DNA of 64,000 nt from Drosophila pseudoobscura (lineage: Eukaryota > Arthropoda > Insecta > Diptera > Drosophilidae): assembly GCF_009870125.1 (NCBI RefSeq), contig NC_046683.1, forward strand, positions 14,641,001 to 14,705,000, read 5' to 3'. Each line of letters begins with the position of its first letter. Position 1 is the first letter of the stretch. The position numbers and the translations under genes were made by a program. Positions 13,201 to 27,200 of the stretch are shown one piece after another. Under the pieces are notes generated by a model that worked only from the letters and a program-made list of their open reading frames with translations, did no database searches and had not been told where the DNA came from.

Positions 13201-16200
13201 GCTAAGAGCAAACGGCAAACACATACAGATACAGATACAGATACAGATACAGAGTCGAGGCGCGTCGAGAGTCGAGTCTGTTTAATCAAGCAGCAGACCG
13301 CGTCTATAAATATATGGCCATGCCACCATCCGCCCGACCGCCTCTGGCCACATCCGCTTGGACAGATCCAAAAACAAATACCAACGCACTGGCAGGGAGA
13401 CACAGGCACACAGATACTTAATTAACTCGCGTGGCAGAGAGCAAAAGAAGGAGTCGCCAAACCATTTTGCCTCGTTTCTTTTGGGTCTTTCGTTTTTTGT
13501 CTGTTCAACTCATTCCCGCTTTCGTTTTCGTCTCTCGTTCTTGCCACAATGATATTCAATTTGGCCACCAAAGCATTGAACCATTGGAACCAGTGAAACC
13601 ACTGCTCCAGCCCCGGGCATGGCATGCCATCGCATGCCTCATTCCCCCCAAAAAATGTTGGCCAAAGTCAATGTCAAAATTGATGCTTCAATATGACCCC
13701 CAGGGGACTCAGAGTCACGAGTACCAGGAAATACCATGAGAGATGAAATGAAAATGAAATGACTTTGGCCTGGGCAACCAGAGACTTGACAACAGCCGAT
13801 GGGAGAGGTTCCCTGGATATTGATGTCGACAGTAGATGAAACTTTATTCCCAACAAGAAAGGGCCAAACAAGAGGAGCGAGTCCAGCTGTAAGTCATCTG
13901 GTGGTGGCCAAAGCCCCAGCCCAAGCCGAAGCCCGACTTCCATATTTATAATTCCATTTGCTAAGAAAAGCAAAAACAATCCTCTGGCATCAATACTTTG
14001 GCTCTGGCTCTGGCCACAGCTATGAATAACCAAGAAGATGCTTGAACTCTCCTGACAAGCCACAAACAAAACTTCGAACAGGTTGTTGGGTTTTTAGAAG
14101 AGGTCGAGAAGTCGTGTCAAATGGCACATAATCGATTATGGGTGCTCTTCCACTGCCACTTCCACTTCCACATCAATGGTTTCCCATCGTTAATTGTATG
14201 TGAATGAATTAATATTTCACGAATAAAAAAAAACAACAAACAACAATAAAAAACACTTCATATATAATTTAATAGCGTGAGGTGTGGGACTATTTAATTA
14301 ATCCGTCTACCGCCGCCTCTCCACTGTCATTATCACACTCTCACACACATTTCACACACAGATACTCGTACTCGTACTCATACTCCTACTCGCTCGAGAG
14401 TATCTCACCACACCAATTATGTCTGTGCATATGTATTTAGTGGATGCAGTACTATCGTATCCGATAGGGTCCTTTGTTAAAGTATCCGATGATTAAGTAT
14501 ATTCTCAGCTCTAATTGGGTTCTTCATCTGTTAAGTAGAACCCACTATGGGATATGGAATAGCACTATATGTATCCCCGAACGTACTTTAAGAGCATCTA
14601 CCTTTCGGCGCACTAGGATCCGTGTTTCATGCATTTTTCGCATGCGTTAGTGGGCATGTGTCATCGTTGATCAACATTTCTGGTTTTGGTTTGGATTCTG
14701 ATTCTGATTCGGGCTCACAGCTCGGGATGTTATCGGCTCGTTGTTCAGTGAAGTGTGTAATTTAATAATGAACCCCGCCTTCCATTCATTTTCGCCTCGA
14801 CTGAGAGGCGTATACGCAATGCTCTATTGGGCTATTGGAAACCAAAAGGCCAAAAGCAGGACGACGACGCAACGCGGATTGACGTCGGTTGAGGGCAGGG
14901 GGTTGCCGGTTACCGGTTGCGGGTTGCGGGTTGCGGATTGCAGCTTGCCGTGTCGGCTCCCTTTCTGCCTGTCGGACCGATGCTTCATGGCTGATGGTGC
15001 CAGGCAGCAGGCAGCAGGCAGACAAAGCAGTCAAAGCATGTTCCAGCTAAATTGTAAAACAGCCGCGTCCGCTGACGCCGCACAATGGCCCGGTGCGAAC
15101 AATCGAGCGAGGCGGCAACAATGGGCTCCTGGCCACGGGTCTACGGCATAATGTGAACTCAATTTGTATGGCATGCATATCTTACGTTGGGGGCCTCGAA
15201 CAAGGTGAATAGCTGCACTGACTTTGGTCTGCATAATTGGATAGGATATCTGTGTGTGTTTCGGCTGCTTTCAAACTTCCATTTTTCATATATATTTGTT
15301 TATTTGGACAATTTTTGGCTCGGCTAATGAAAGAAAGATGGCTTATAAGGTAGTCAATGATGCAGATATCCCTACTTCACCGAGCAGCCACAAAACATAG
15401 AACTTCATATGTACCAAACCTGTCATTATTAAGTGAAATCTCCAAATTCCCCATCATGTCTTCTACATATGTGCCTCAGAATTATCAGGAAATCGTTGGA
15501 TCGTTGGTTCGTTGGTGAAGGAATTTTTTGTTTGCTTTTTGACACAATCAGTCCTACTGTTTACACACCTGAGCTATGGCTACGGCTACGGCAGGTGCAC
15601 GAGCCTCAATCTGATTATCGCCTCGAGTGCTAGATGATGCTTGATGGAGTGGTGGCGGAGGCTGCGTAGGTGGTGGTGCGAGTGGGGATGATGATGATGT
15701 TGATAGGAATGGAAATGGAATTGGGAGACGGTGGTGGCTGGGAGGATGCCTGCGCACCTTTCAGCCCCCACTTAAGCGCCATCGACCCTCAAACGGTTCT
15801 GGGACGTTCGAAAATTATGCCATCAATAAACGGCAAAAGCGGACTAAGACCAATAGAAGGGGGGCGGGACGGGGCGAGTGGCGAATGGGTTAAGATTCGT
15901 CTTTTATTACCAGGCTCTCGCGCTTATGAAACTGCAGTGCAGCACATAAATTTGCACAAAGCGCACATCAAATCAAATCGAATCGGATCGAATCGAATCA
16001 ATTCAACGTCAGCAGATTTGATAAAATCATTCAGCAATCGAACTGTAGCTCTAGCTGGAGCCGTGAGGTCCTGGGCAAGCACTTTAATATCCCATTGCCC
16101 ATCTGCCCACCGAAATGGCGTCCGGCAAATATGTATGTATAAAAAATGGCCAAAGAAAATGTAGAAAAAACCCAAACGAAATAGTGGGGACGGGGAAGGG

Positions 16201-19200
16201 TACTGGGATGGGGAAAGAGTGATAGGATAGCGCATTCGCACATATAATAAAACTTATTTCCATATTCCACTTGAATACTTTACGTACACTCGTACCCCCC
16301 TGGACCAGCGCCTTGTATTTTGGCAATGGCCCCGTTCTTGGGGGACGGGGGGCGGGGAGAGGGGAGAGGGGGTTCCTTTTAGTGGAGGAGCAGCTACTTT
16401 TCGACCCTCAGAGCTTCTTGTTCGCAGAATTTTGCTGTTGCCACTTAGATTTTAGCATGTAGATAAGCAGAAAAGTATTTCCGCTCACTCGTGCACACTC
16501 GAAATCAGCGAGAAAGGATGCAATTTCTTTCCCCTTTCTTTGCTTTCCTTATTTTTTGGCAGCCCGACGAGGGTTGCCCGAAAGGGTTGAGTGATTTATT
16601 TATTCGGATTGTGATGCCTTTCCTGTAGTTCTTAATTGTTGTAATACCAAAACTATTTTTTAGAATCTACAGCAAGGTATGAATTGGGGATCATCTTCAA
16701 GTGGTTCAAGGTATGCAGAGCTCTGTTCTAGCTTGGTTTACTATCATTACTCCCCCTTCTATGTATTCATCTTCATCTTATGCTCAATTCAATTTTCTTT
16801 CTTGTCCTTCAATTCATTTTTTGTTGTTGTTACTTTTGCTCTTGTATTTGTGTTGATAAATGTGCAAAGCTGCAATTTGCCAGCTAGTCCCCAATGGGAT
16901 TTTAGTGAAAACTCGGGGAAAATCTCATCACTTCAATTCATCCTCAAGCGCACCTCGCACCGCACCGCACCGCAGAGCAGCACCGCACCGCACCCCACCC
17001 CACAGCAGCATCACACCGCATCCATAAGGAAGCCAGGAGGAAGCTGGAGATGCATTTGGGCGCTGCCATGTCTCGGCCGCATCCTTGGCGAGGCGCTTGC
17101 CATAACTGCATGCAATTTGGTAACAACCGCAATGCATATTTGCCCTTGCCACCATAGATACACACTCACACACACACACACACCCACCGACATATACAAC
17201 ATTGCCTTGAGTGGCATTTTAGTGTTGCCATTTAAGCAATGGCAACGACTTGCTCTGTTGGTGCTCCCTTGCTCCCATCCAACCTTTCTTGCACCCTGCG
17301 TTCCAGCGCTCCTCTGCTCCTCTCTTCTCGCTTTGGTCCCATTTCTGCTGATGCCAGAACCAGTACCAGTACCAGTACCAGCAATGGCATGGCGAAAGGC
17401 AAACGAAGCGAATCATTGTAGTGATATCCTGATATCCCACCACCAGCCATTGCCATGCCGCTTCCCACCTAACTGAGCGCTCGCTCGCTCCCTCAAGATA
17501 AACTGCTTTAGAATGACAGCCAGGGCATGCATATCCATAGTTTTTATTGCAGCTCCGGGGAGTCTCAGTCTCAGTCTCAGTCTCAGCCAACTAGTTGGCC
17601 CTGTCAGGTCTCAGCTCTGCTTTGGAATGGCAAAAGTCTTTCGTTGCCTGTGGATCAGATCAGTCCGCCTCTTGGGGATTGTCTGATTCATTAAATAGTC
17701 TTGATATAATCGGACAGATATTCACAACTTTTGCTTGTGGCTTGTGACAGTATACATAGATAGCAAGTAACAAACGTTTCTTTGGTACACGATTAGTTCA
17801 GGCTGGCTTTCGAGTCATTCTTTTTCGTCCCAGATCTTTAAGTCTCAAGTCTGGGCTAATTCCAAACTCAACCGCCCGCTGTCACAATTTTCCATCGCCA
17901 CAGGATGGGACCAGCCCGAACCCGACTCTCTTCTCTAAAGGGTAACACGCAGTGTACCCTGACTCCGCAGGGCATCATCCATGGCGTGTTTTATTATTTC
18001 AAGCTCAGCTGAGAGTGCAATTTAGCTAAATTTGATGGCACTTCTCATTGTTTTCCCGACTCCAGACTCCAGACCCAGACCCAGACCAAGACCCAGACCC
18101 CGCCTAAGTGCAACTGTCGCTGCTGCTTCGGCTGCAAGTTGTTGTTGCATGTTTCATATTTCATAAAAATTAAGTAATACGCGGGCTACAAGGAGCCAAA
18201 GCAGTGGCAGTGGCAGTGGCAGTGGCAGCCAGGAGGAGAGCCAGGCCACTCACCAAGTCCGCCGCCAAGTGTCGGCCAGTTGAAGAGCCCCCCCAGAGCG
18301 TTGCCTGGCAGTCGTAATGGAAAAACTGCCATTTCCGCCAGGCGCGCAGCTCATGCGTGCCGTTGAGGGACTCGACGGGACGGGACAGGACGGGATGGGA
18401 ATAGGATGGGATGCTCGGACCTGGATGCTTGGCTTATCTGCCCCCAGCTGGAGGCTATGTCTAAGGCAGAGCCTTCAAGCGCAGCCAGAACCACGACCAA
18501 GACCAGAAGCAGAAGCAGAAGCACAACCAGAACCAGAGCCAGAGCCAGAGCCATGTCATGCATTGGGGAAATGCAATATTTTATTTGAAACTGAAGCGAA
18601 TTCTCACTCATCCACTCACACTCGGGCAGAGGGAGCCACACACAGATACACACATGAGGATGCCCGAGCAGAGTGACGAGTGGTGTACACTTGGAGAATA
18701 AATCGAATACTCGAAAAGAGGGCAGGGACGACACTTGCGGGAAAGTGGAAAACGTTTCTGCACACCGCTCTCTGAAGAGCCCCAATCATATATCGCATAT
18801 AACATATGTATTTATGATCCGGAGCTGGATCTTCTTTCTGTTTTCTTATCTATAGATTAAAGCGAGCCTCTAAATCGGATTATTCTTTAGTTCTGTAAAT
18901 ATTGTAATTGGCATTGATGAATTTTTGATTCGTTTATGCATTCCATAAACTTAATCGTTCAATCTTTTTCGTATTTCCTTCAATCATGTGCATATGCATC
19001 TTTTCATTCATTTATAAGTCCCCTAATCTTTCTGCCCATCCTCTCATTCTTGTATCTGTCCATTCCCCCGTCCTTGCTTCCTTTTGGGGCATATGTTCAC
19101 TACTCTATCATTCATCCGTCCGTTCCATCTGTTCCTTCATGTGCAACTACTATTATTCATACATTTTTCGATCATTTATATTTACTCATACGTCCAATAA

Positions 19201-22200
19201 TCCATAGATAATGGTCAGTGGTGCACAATAGAGTAAAACCCTATCAAATTATACCCTATGTAGCACATTGCCATCTTCATATATGTATGTCTTCAATCTA
19301 CATCGTTTTTGAATCCTCTAGTCCTCTAGTGTTATCGGCATCAAATCCGAACACCTTTTGCACTTGTTCTGTTATCCACAAACACACAATCAAGATTTAA
19401 TTCAGTTACTATATTAAGCAGTTCGTGCGTTGTTATTGTATTTGAAAGCAAGGTGATATAATGGATATCCTCCTCTAAATGTAATTCATTTATTGTATTC
19501 CATTGTCAAATATTTAGGTTAAGATGTTCTTCTGTGGTCTTTCATCAGCATTTCGGTTTACCTTATTCCACAGGATTACTAGGGCTTCAGTGGGGTTTCT
19601 TTGAGTGCAGACCCTTTCAATCCGTGGGCTGTGGGGCAGGGTCAGTGCCAGGGCCAGGGCCAGGGCCATTGGCTTTAAGCAGCAAGTAATAACCAACTTA
19701 TGTTGCTAACCGTATTTCTTTCGCTCCCATCAATTTTCTTTAGCCCGGCTGCAGTCCCTAGCTCCACCACTCCACATCGTTCACCCACTCATCGTTCATC
19801 CCGTTCGCCGGCTCCGTTTGCTCTCCTCCTCCGGCTGGACACTCGCTGCTGCATTGGCGAAATGAAATGAAATGAAATAAATCAAGCTGAAATGCAATTC
19901 GCAAAAGAAACACTCAGAGCCTCCCACTGGCCTGGCCTGGGCTGGCCTGGCCTGGTCGAGCCATAAAATAATACCAGGGCACAGAGCAAAGCAGAGCAGC
20001 GCTCCACAGACGAGGCTCTCCAGGGGGAATCCGCATCCGAATCCGTCTCCAGACAGGATCCAGGGCGAAGCGAAAAGCTTCGGGCTTAATGCGAAATGAA
20101 ATGCTTTCACTTGAGCTTAACACTTGGGTGGGTGTGGCCCTGTCCCTGGCCCTGCACACCAGACAGGTCCTGCACACCCAACTCCCAGGCAGGCAGGCAC
20201 AGTCAGTCAGTCAGTCAATCAATCCATTAATCAGTCAGTCAGCCAGTCAATCAGCCCAACCGCAAAATTTGAGAGACATTGAAAATTGCACAATTTTTCC
20301 ATTCTAATTGAAATTTCCCTTTTGCCATTTGCGGTTAATGCGGTGCGGTGCGGTGCGGTCTGCCTGTCTCCTTCCGCTTAGGAGTTTTCAATTAAAATGA
20401 AGAATTATAATTAGGAAACCAAATCAACAACAACAATATATTGGCCATAGAAAGAGGCGTTTACAAGTGAGCAGCAGACATGCCGTTAAATAAAAAAAAT
20501 ATGAATTTCAATTTGAGTTTTGAACTGAAGCTGTAATGAATTTGAATACGAAGATGTTTGCCAGTGGCCGTGCCATTGCCAGTGCTTTACGAGCAGCAAT
20601 CAAAAATCGTAAAAATTTATTTCTAACTCGATTTCCGTTCGCCCGGCAATTTCCATAGCTACGATCGACAATAATAATAAAATATGATTTGGCCATTAAA
20701 AGCAATCGAACGGAGAATATTTCACAAATGGTTGCCAATCAAACAATGGAGGGGCAGGCACCAAATGCAGATTTTTCGCTGGATGGATGTTGAGTGAATT
20801 TTGAGCCGCAAAGATAAAGAGATTTATGGATAGACAAAGGGAGAGAGAAGGAGATGTGGGGGAAGCCTACGATTGGTTTCTGATTAGAGGCAACTTGTTC
20901 GAAGTTAATTTAACAAATTGCCCCCGAGGACCTGCCACCGCCGGAAAGGTGAACTCAACTCCTCAACGAGCCTGCCCCGGGAAAACCCCAAAAATTCCAA
21001 TTAAACAAATGCCAAACTTTTCCCACTGTCTCTCCCGCTCGCTCTCCCTTTGTCTGTCCGTACCTGTCCCTCCTCTGGCCCCGCACACCGCTCCACAAAA
21101 AGGCAGAAGTCAACCAAGCGCAAAGCCAAAAACTTTTACACACATCTATTATGAGTATATATGCAGATATGTACTATGTGCACATCTGTATGGATGGATA
21201 TGTTGGCACACAAATTTTTGGAAAAATAATTCATCAACAAATTTATTTGATAAAGAGAAAATATCGGTGAAATTCCCATTACAATTTGCACCCGAAAAAA
21301 ATGAAAGCCTATTGAGCATGACGATTCATATGGAAATACGAGTACTCGTACGAGTATCTGCTGAAAAAATGACATGTCAATCAACAAACCAAAATTTGTT
21401 TGGCCAATTAAAGTGTACCCAAGACAAACAACCATCAACTCAATTAATTCCAACAATAATTGGCCCCAAGCGTCGGGCATTACGGCAAAACGAGCAAATA
21501 CTCAAACGAAAAAAAAACCCCCCTACCCAAAAGAAAATACTCGTATCTGAAAGAGAAACCACACACAGGAGAGTTGGTGGAGAGAGGGGAGGATGGAGGA
21601 AGCGGCAGCATTAGAAGCAAAAATCTGTTTTGCGGTTGGTTTTTGCTTGTATTTCATATGCACATTGCCACACATACTCGTACATATGTTTATAATTCTA
21701 TCGAAATCATCGGTTGGATGGGGCAGCCAGCATGGTATATTTATCTCTATGATGTTTCACCCCTAGGAATGGCAAAAGCTATTTCCATTTGGTCATTGGA
21801 TATGGAGATGGTATATTCAAATAGACACTCGATAGGAGTATCAAAATTGTTGATTTTCTAAGTAATATTTTAAAGTATTTTGCAAAAATATGTTTATTAT
21901 AAAATCTTGTAAGGATATAATATATGATATTCCATACGATATTTCGGTTGGCATCTCTGAGCAAGTGTGTGCTTGGCCATTAGATGCCCGGACACGAGGC
22001 AATGGAATGTAGGCCAGAGAAAAACAGGCCGCTAAACAGGCCCAACTAAACCCGTTTAGGGGCAGGGGAGTGGGATGTGAGAACCAGGCCGAGACCAGAC
22101 AGAGGCAGAACAACTCTCTTGATGGCCGTCATCAGTATGCCCACAAGGCTCGACTTGTCACGTCGCTGTCTCCGACTCTTTCTCCAACTCTTACCCTGCC

Positions 22201-24255
22201 TCTGCCTCTATTTCTGGTTGCTCTGTCGGGAAAGAGATTTTCCCGTCTCGGTTTGCATCTATTTTCCAGTGTCTGCCTTTTTGACAGAGGGTTTCAGTTA
22301 CCAGCTGCAATCTGCAACAATGATATCTATTAATTATGGCAAAACTCTTACAAATTGAGTTTAATTTCATTTGAATTGGATTTTCATTTGCATATCACTC
22401 ATACGACAAGTGTTGCAGTGGCAAAAATAAATTTCAAGTGGCAAATACTCCACACTGAGAGGAGTGAATATATGTATGTATTTCTTCCTCTCAGCCAGAC
22501 CCTCCTCAGCTCCCACCCACTCGTCTTTCTGATTGAATCCTTTCACCGACTTAGCCTTGAGGCTTTGTGTCCACTCGCATCCACTCGTTTGGCTGTGGTT
22601 CGGTTTGCCGTTGCGCTCAGACTGCCATCAAGATAAATGTGGGAGTATGGAGACGGGAGATGGGAGATGGCAATGGGACTACGGAGATAGAGGAAGGATG
22701 ATTAAATTATCGTTGACTTTTGTTGGAGTTGCGGGTGTATGGGGGGAAGCTGCAACAGCTGCAGGCACTCTCCAACCGAAGACAAACCGGAGGATGGGCA
22801 ATCGAATCGGCCCGCCTCCGGTCCCCGGTCTTCGATCCCAGTTCGAGGGGGACGATTCAAATGCCAAATCAGATTAGCTTCGAGGGTGCGTCGTTGCCAT
22901 ATTCTCGGCATTATATGGCAATATTCTTTTTACGATTCGATTATGATGATTATTGCTCGGAGTTGGCTGTATTCTACGGATTACTCTGACAAATGCAGGG
23001 GCGCTGCAATAGAGAAATTCAGGCTCTTAGAGTGGCCTAAAGTTGTCAATTGAGTCGATACGGAGCTTAAATTATTTCTGATATTTAAAAACATTAAAAC
23101 TTTAAATAAATTTTGATAAACTTTTTACCTTTGCTTGGGAGTATTTCTGTAAAATCCTCGAAACATTCAACAGTTTTTATTTCGGAGAATTCGGATTTCT
23201 TACATTTTGGTTGTTGGTCTTGTCGTTGTCGTTGTTGTGCTTTTAAGTAGCTGACAGAGTTGCCACCCTCATTATGCATGCAGAATGCACTTTCGCCTAT
23301 CCTCTAGCTCTCTCTCTCTCTCTCACACACACATACACATACACACCCACCAAAGACACTTGCATACGTAGTTTCGTCTCGCTCTAGAGTTGCGCTAGAA
23401 TTTCTCTTCTCTCCTTCACTCTTGGCTAAATCGGTGATAGATATTCTTTCTCTCTTTCTCTCTCTCTCTCTCTCTGTCTATATATCTTCCTCTTTCTCTC
23501 TCTCTCTTCCTCTCTATCTACCTTTCTCTCTCTCTCTCTCTTCTGTCTGTCTTCTCTTTCTTGTGCTTCATCCACAGGATGTGCCAGGCCTAAGCAATCG
23601 CATCTATCACATTGACTCCTTTATTCTGGAAGCTCCCAAGAGCGCCATATTCGTGGGATTACAAAACGATTTCATGTGCGATTACGCCTACAATCTGGAA
23701 GAGCAATTGCCAGCCCACAGCGATGCCAATCAATCCATGAATGAGCCAAGGAATGCAGGAGGAGCTGCAGGCGGAAGCCCACACTCCGACTTTGATTCAA
23801 ATAGCGATTCCAACACTCCCAAGATGGAGGAACAGGCGCAAACCTGCGATGTGTACGACTGCAGCTACGACAGCGACTACCAGTGCCGTGGCAGAGAGGC
23901 TGACAATGGTCTAGAGGACGAACAGGAGCATGAAGAGGATCAGGATGAGGATGAGGATGAGGATCAGGAGTACGACGATGGCATCGGCTTCAGCTGCGAC
24001 AGCGACAGCCTCACCATGCCCGACGATGACGAGTTCGTGCTCGTCACTGGCGCTTGCCTGGCAACGACTGGCAACTCGAGTCCATCCGGCAGCAGCTCGA
24101 TGCAGTGCAGCAGCGGCACGGCGAGTGGCACGGCCACCGCCAGTTCGATGGAGCTGGACATCATACTGCCGGACCTGACGCCGCCACCGCCGCCAGTGCT
24201 GGCCAAGCCCAAGTCGAGCACAAATCCCCTCAAATTCCTTCACAAAATCATCTAG
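1..24255 (+). CDS. neto: Neto, short (alpha-type) isoform, 5'-partial
   Basis: Same seven upstream exons as the long isoform, then 23578..24255 as terminal exon instead of the three downstream exons. The membrane exon ends in phase 0 and both alternative next exons open in phase 0, so the two tails are interchangeable. From base 2 the isoform gives 566 residues. Two neto isoforms with different cytoplasmic tails from alternative splicing are known in D. melanogaster, where Neto-alpha also acts presynaptically (established). The assignment of this exon as alpha rests on tail length and order. Confidence 0.9.
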
Positions 24256-27200
24256 AAACAAAAAATACACTGCAAATTATTCGCTCTGCTCCTTGTCCTC
24301 CTCACGTCCCCTGTTGCGGCCACCTGCTGACTTCTGTACAGAACGAGTATCTGTTTCTGTTTCGGATTCTGTATCTGTAACTGCATCTGAGAATCTGCAT
24401 CATTCAAATCAGGCTGAAAAAAGTCCCAAACAAATCCCTACCCTGAAATGAAACCACATTCGTCTATCCCCCCGACCCCAGTTTTGTGTCCCTCCTGGAT
24501 TCGTGCTGAGCTCACCGCAAATCAAAATTCAGAATAAAATCTAACCACATTCCCCCTTTGATATTCTTGGGGTAGGCAAGGGTGCATTGCGTGTGTGCAT
24601 GGACAATTCCTGCTCATTATTTAAGCTTCTAATTACGACTAAAGAATAACTAGTTACGTTAGTACTAGCAATCCCCGAAAATCATGTTGTTTGGGAATGT
24701 TCAAGGCCACATTGCCTACCGATTACTACACTATTAAAGCAGAGTTCTGAAATAAATATATTTTACAAATACAAACAATATACGCATATGCATTTTAGAT
24801 AAAAATGCATCGCAGACGATTGATTTCCGAGTTATAATAAATAACAAAAAACAAACTATAATCATAAATATGTACTAGAACATTTGTAAGCGTGTTTTGT
24901 ACTGATTTCTTAATTTAGTTCTGACTGTAAACAGAATGTGAAAACAATTGAAATGCGTTTCATATTCCAACTGAATTACCCATTGTTATCAATTCGAAAA
25001 GCTGAATTTAAGTGCAGAACCTCGTCACAGATGATTGAATTATAGATAACTGAATTAGTACTTACTTATCGTAGATACCAAAATATTTTTATACAATTGT
25101 TTTTAATCACATCCGAGAAAGTCCAGTGACAATTGCTGGTCCAATGCGATCGTAGGGATTATGAAATTTTAATATTCTGTTCACCTTTAAAATTCGTTCC
25201 ATCAGACAATCGAGTATTCAAAACGAATCAAAGTGAATAGTTAACCGTTTTAGCCGAACAAATTGCTGCCAAAACCAATATTGCACTAAAGCTATACGCA
25301 TAAATGAAAAAAATATGAATATATATAAATGTATCAATAGATTGTAGATTGAAGTTGAAACCAATTACATTTGGGCCCTGGTCAAAATCATGCTGGAAAC
25401 CAGAGACCCTCCCCGCGGTGGAGGGTTCAAGAGAGTGAATAAAGAGCTAACAATATTTATTCGGTTCGATTTCCTTCGCGATTTCCATTGAAAAGTTCTC
25501 CATTTTTCCCATTATTTTCGTTTGGCGCTGTCAAATGTTGGCTTGCCGGGTATTGACTGGCCGATTGAATGACTGAATGAAGAAAATATTCTACAATAAA
25601 CAGAGAAAAGCAAGAGAAACGGGGAAACAGAAAGTAATTGGCAAAAAAAAAGATGGAAGATCTGGGCAAAGGCAAGAAAGGTGCAGCAAATGTTGGCTTG
25701 TATTTCATTATGAATGCAATTTGAGGTGGTGTAAGGTAGGGGTACAGGGTACTGCCGGTACCCATTGGGTGGGGTGGGAGGGTGGTTATCTTGGATCAGC
25801 ACTGTTCTGCCTGAACGGAGCTCGTCCTTCATTATGATGTATTTACGTATTAATGCCTCCTTTTATGCAGGCTATCAAGTGCTGCCGCTGCACCGGCTAC
25901 CAAGCCTCCCTCCCCGATCCCTTGACCTTCCCTCTTGGCCAGATTTTTCCTCTCTGCTCCCTGCATTCCCCCACCCTCCGGCTCTCACACACACAATCGA
26001 CATATTAATGACTGCGAAGGAGAGAAAGCGAAAGACTCTGAGCGCACGCCGCAGAGAGAACTGCCGGCATCAGGTGGCAACTGGCTTAATTGCTCTGCAA
26101 GACCCCGCAGCAGTGCCACCCACCCAGCCCGCCTCCAACTCCTTATAATCCACTATAGGCAGGCACCATGGGGGTGCTGCCAGGTGCCGGGTGTCGGGTA
26201 ACCGGGTGCCAGTTCCATAGGGCTTTAAGGGAAATTATGGTACGCGCACTGCAGATACACTCATTTATTGAATCGGAGCTTTGACCAGGCAGCTGAAACC
26301 AGTCCTTGTCCTTGTCCTGGCCCCGGCCCTCGCCCTGGTCCCATCCATCGTCCTCGTCCCCATTACGGCCTCATCCCTTTGCCAAATTAATTACAAATAT
26401 TTATTGTTATGCTTATTATATTGGCTACCATTATTTCCCTCTCTTTCTCTCTCTCTCTCTCCCTCTCTCTCTCGTTTCGCTTCTGTATAAATCCATTGGA
26501 TCTTGCCCCTCAGGAACACATCCGGGAGTCGAAGGAGAGCAAACTGGACGAGATGGGTCGCAATTCAAAGGCGCGTTCGCGCGAGAACATATCAAGGTAA
26601 GGCATCAGCTGATTTCGGTTCCGATTCTGATTCCGATTCTGAATCCCATTCAGATTCATTAAAGCTCAAAGTGAGAAAGCAGTCTCTCCCCCAGCCCACC
26701 ATCGCGTATACGCAATGTGCGCTAATGAGGCAGACGACAGCTGGTAATCACTTGACGTTGAAGGGCCCATGATTGTTTGATAATAACCCAGATGTGATGG
26801 ACTGCAGCTGTGACTGACTGATACGACAAGGACAATCCATTACTCTTAAATACAGACTAGGGCTTAAGGGAATACAAATTTCATTGTGTTCGTCCGTTTA
26901 AAATATAGCAAATCGATGGGTATGATTTAGCTGTATCTTAGCTCAGTAAATATAACAGAAAATTGCTCGCACTTCAACATTACTTAGCTTACTTAACATT
27001 TCCTTAACATCAAAGGCGGCGACTAGAAAGTATGAAAGTACTCTCCCTCTTAGAGACTCGCAAAACTGTCAACTTCACCTAAAATTTTCGCAAATATTTG
27101 TACCCTTTAAGCAGCAAAATGAACAGAAAAAGCAACAGCAACCATAATTTGTTTAATTTCTTCTCTTTCCATTTCTCCTCACTCGGGCGACAGGCAAAAG

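Larger units (their letters stand above)
10743..23577 (+). other. neto: neto intron g/alpha (12.8 kb)
   Basis: This largest intron separates the membrane exon from the alternative tails. It contains CT (10875-10893), ACAGAT (13225-13252), GGCAGT (about 18,200-18,230) and GTGCG (about 20,338-20,358) tandem repeats, two overlapping TACGAGTACTCGTA-type palindromes (21337-21355), an inverted repeat holding TCACGTGA (13135-13159) and a pyrimidine tract at its 3' end. Long open frames at 16679-17476 and 20826-21614 look like chance. Its length suggests it may hold enhancers (inference). Confidence 0.7.

Noticed and set aside
16679..17476. 265-codon open frame in the large neto intron (+)
   Set aside because: It crosses ACCGCACCGC repeats and T-rich stretches, shows no domain or codon bias, and sits inside an intron on the same strand. 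It is most likely chance.
20826..21614. 262-codon open frame in the large neto intron (+)
   Set aside because: Low-complexity ends, no family resemblance, no promoter or splice context. Length alone is not enough, though transcription data could revive it.
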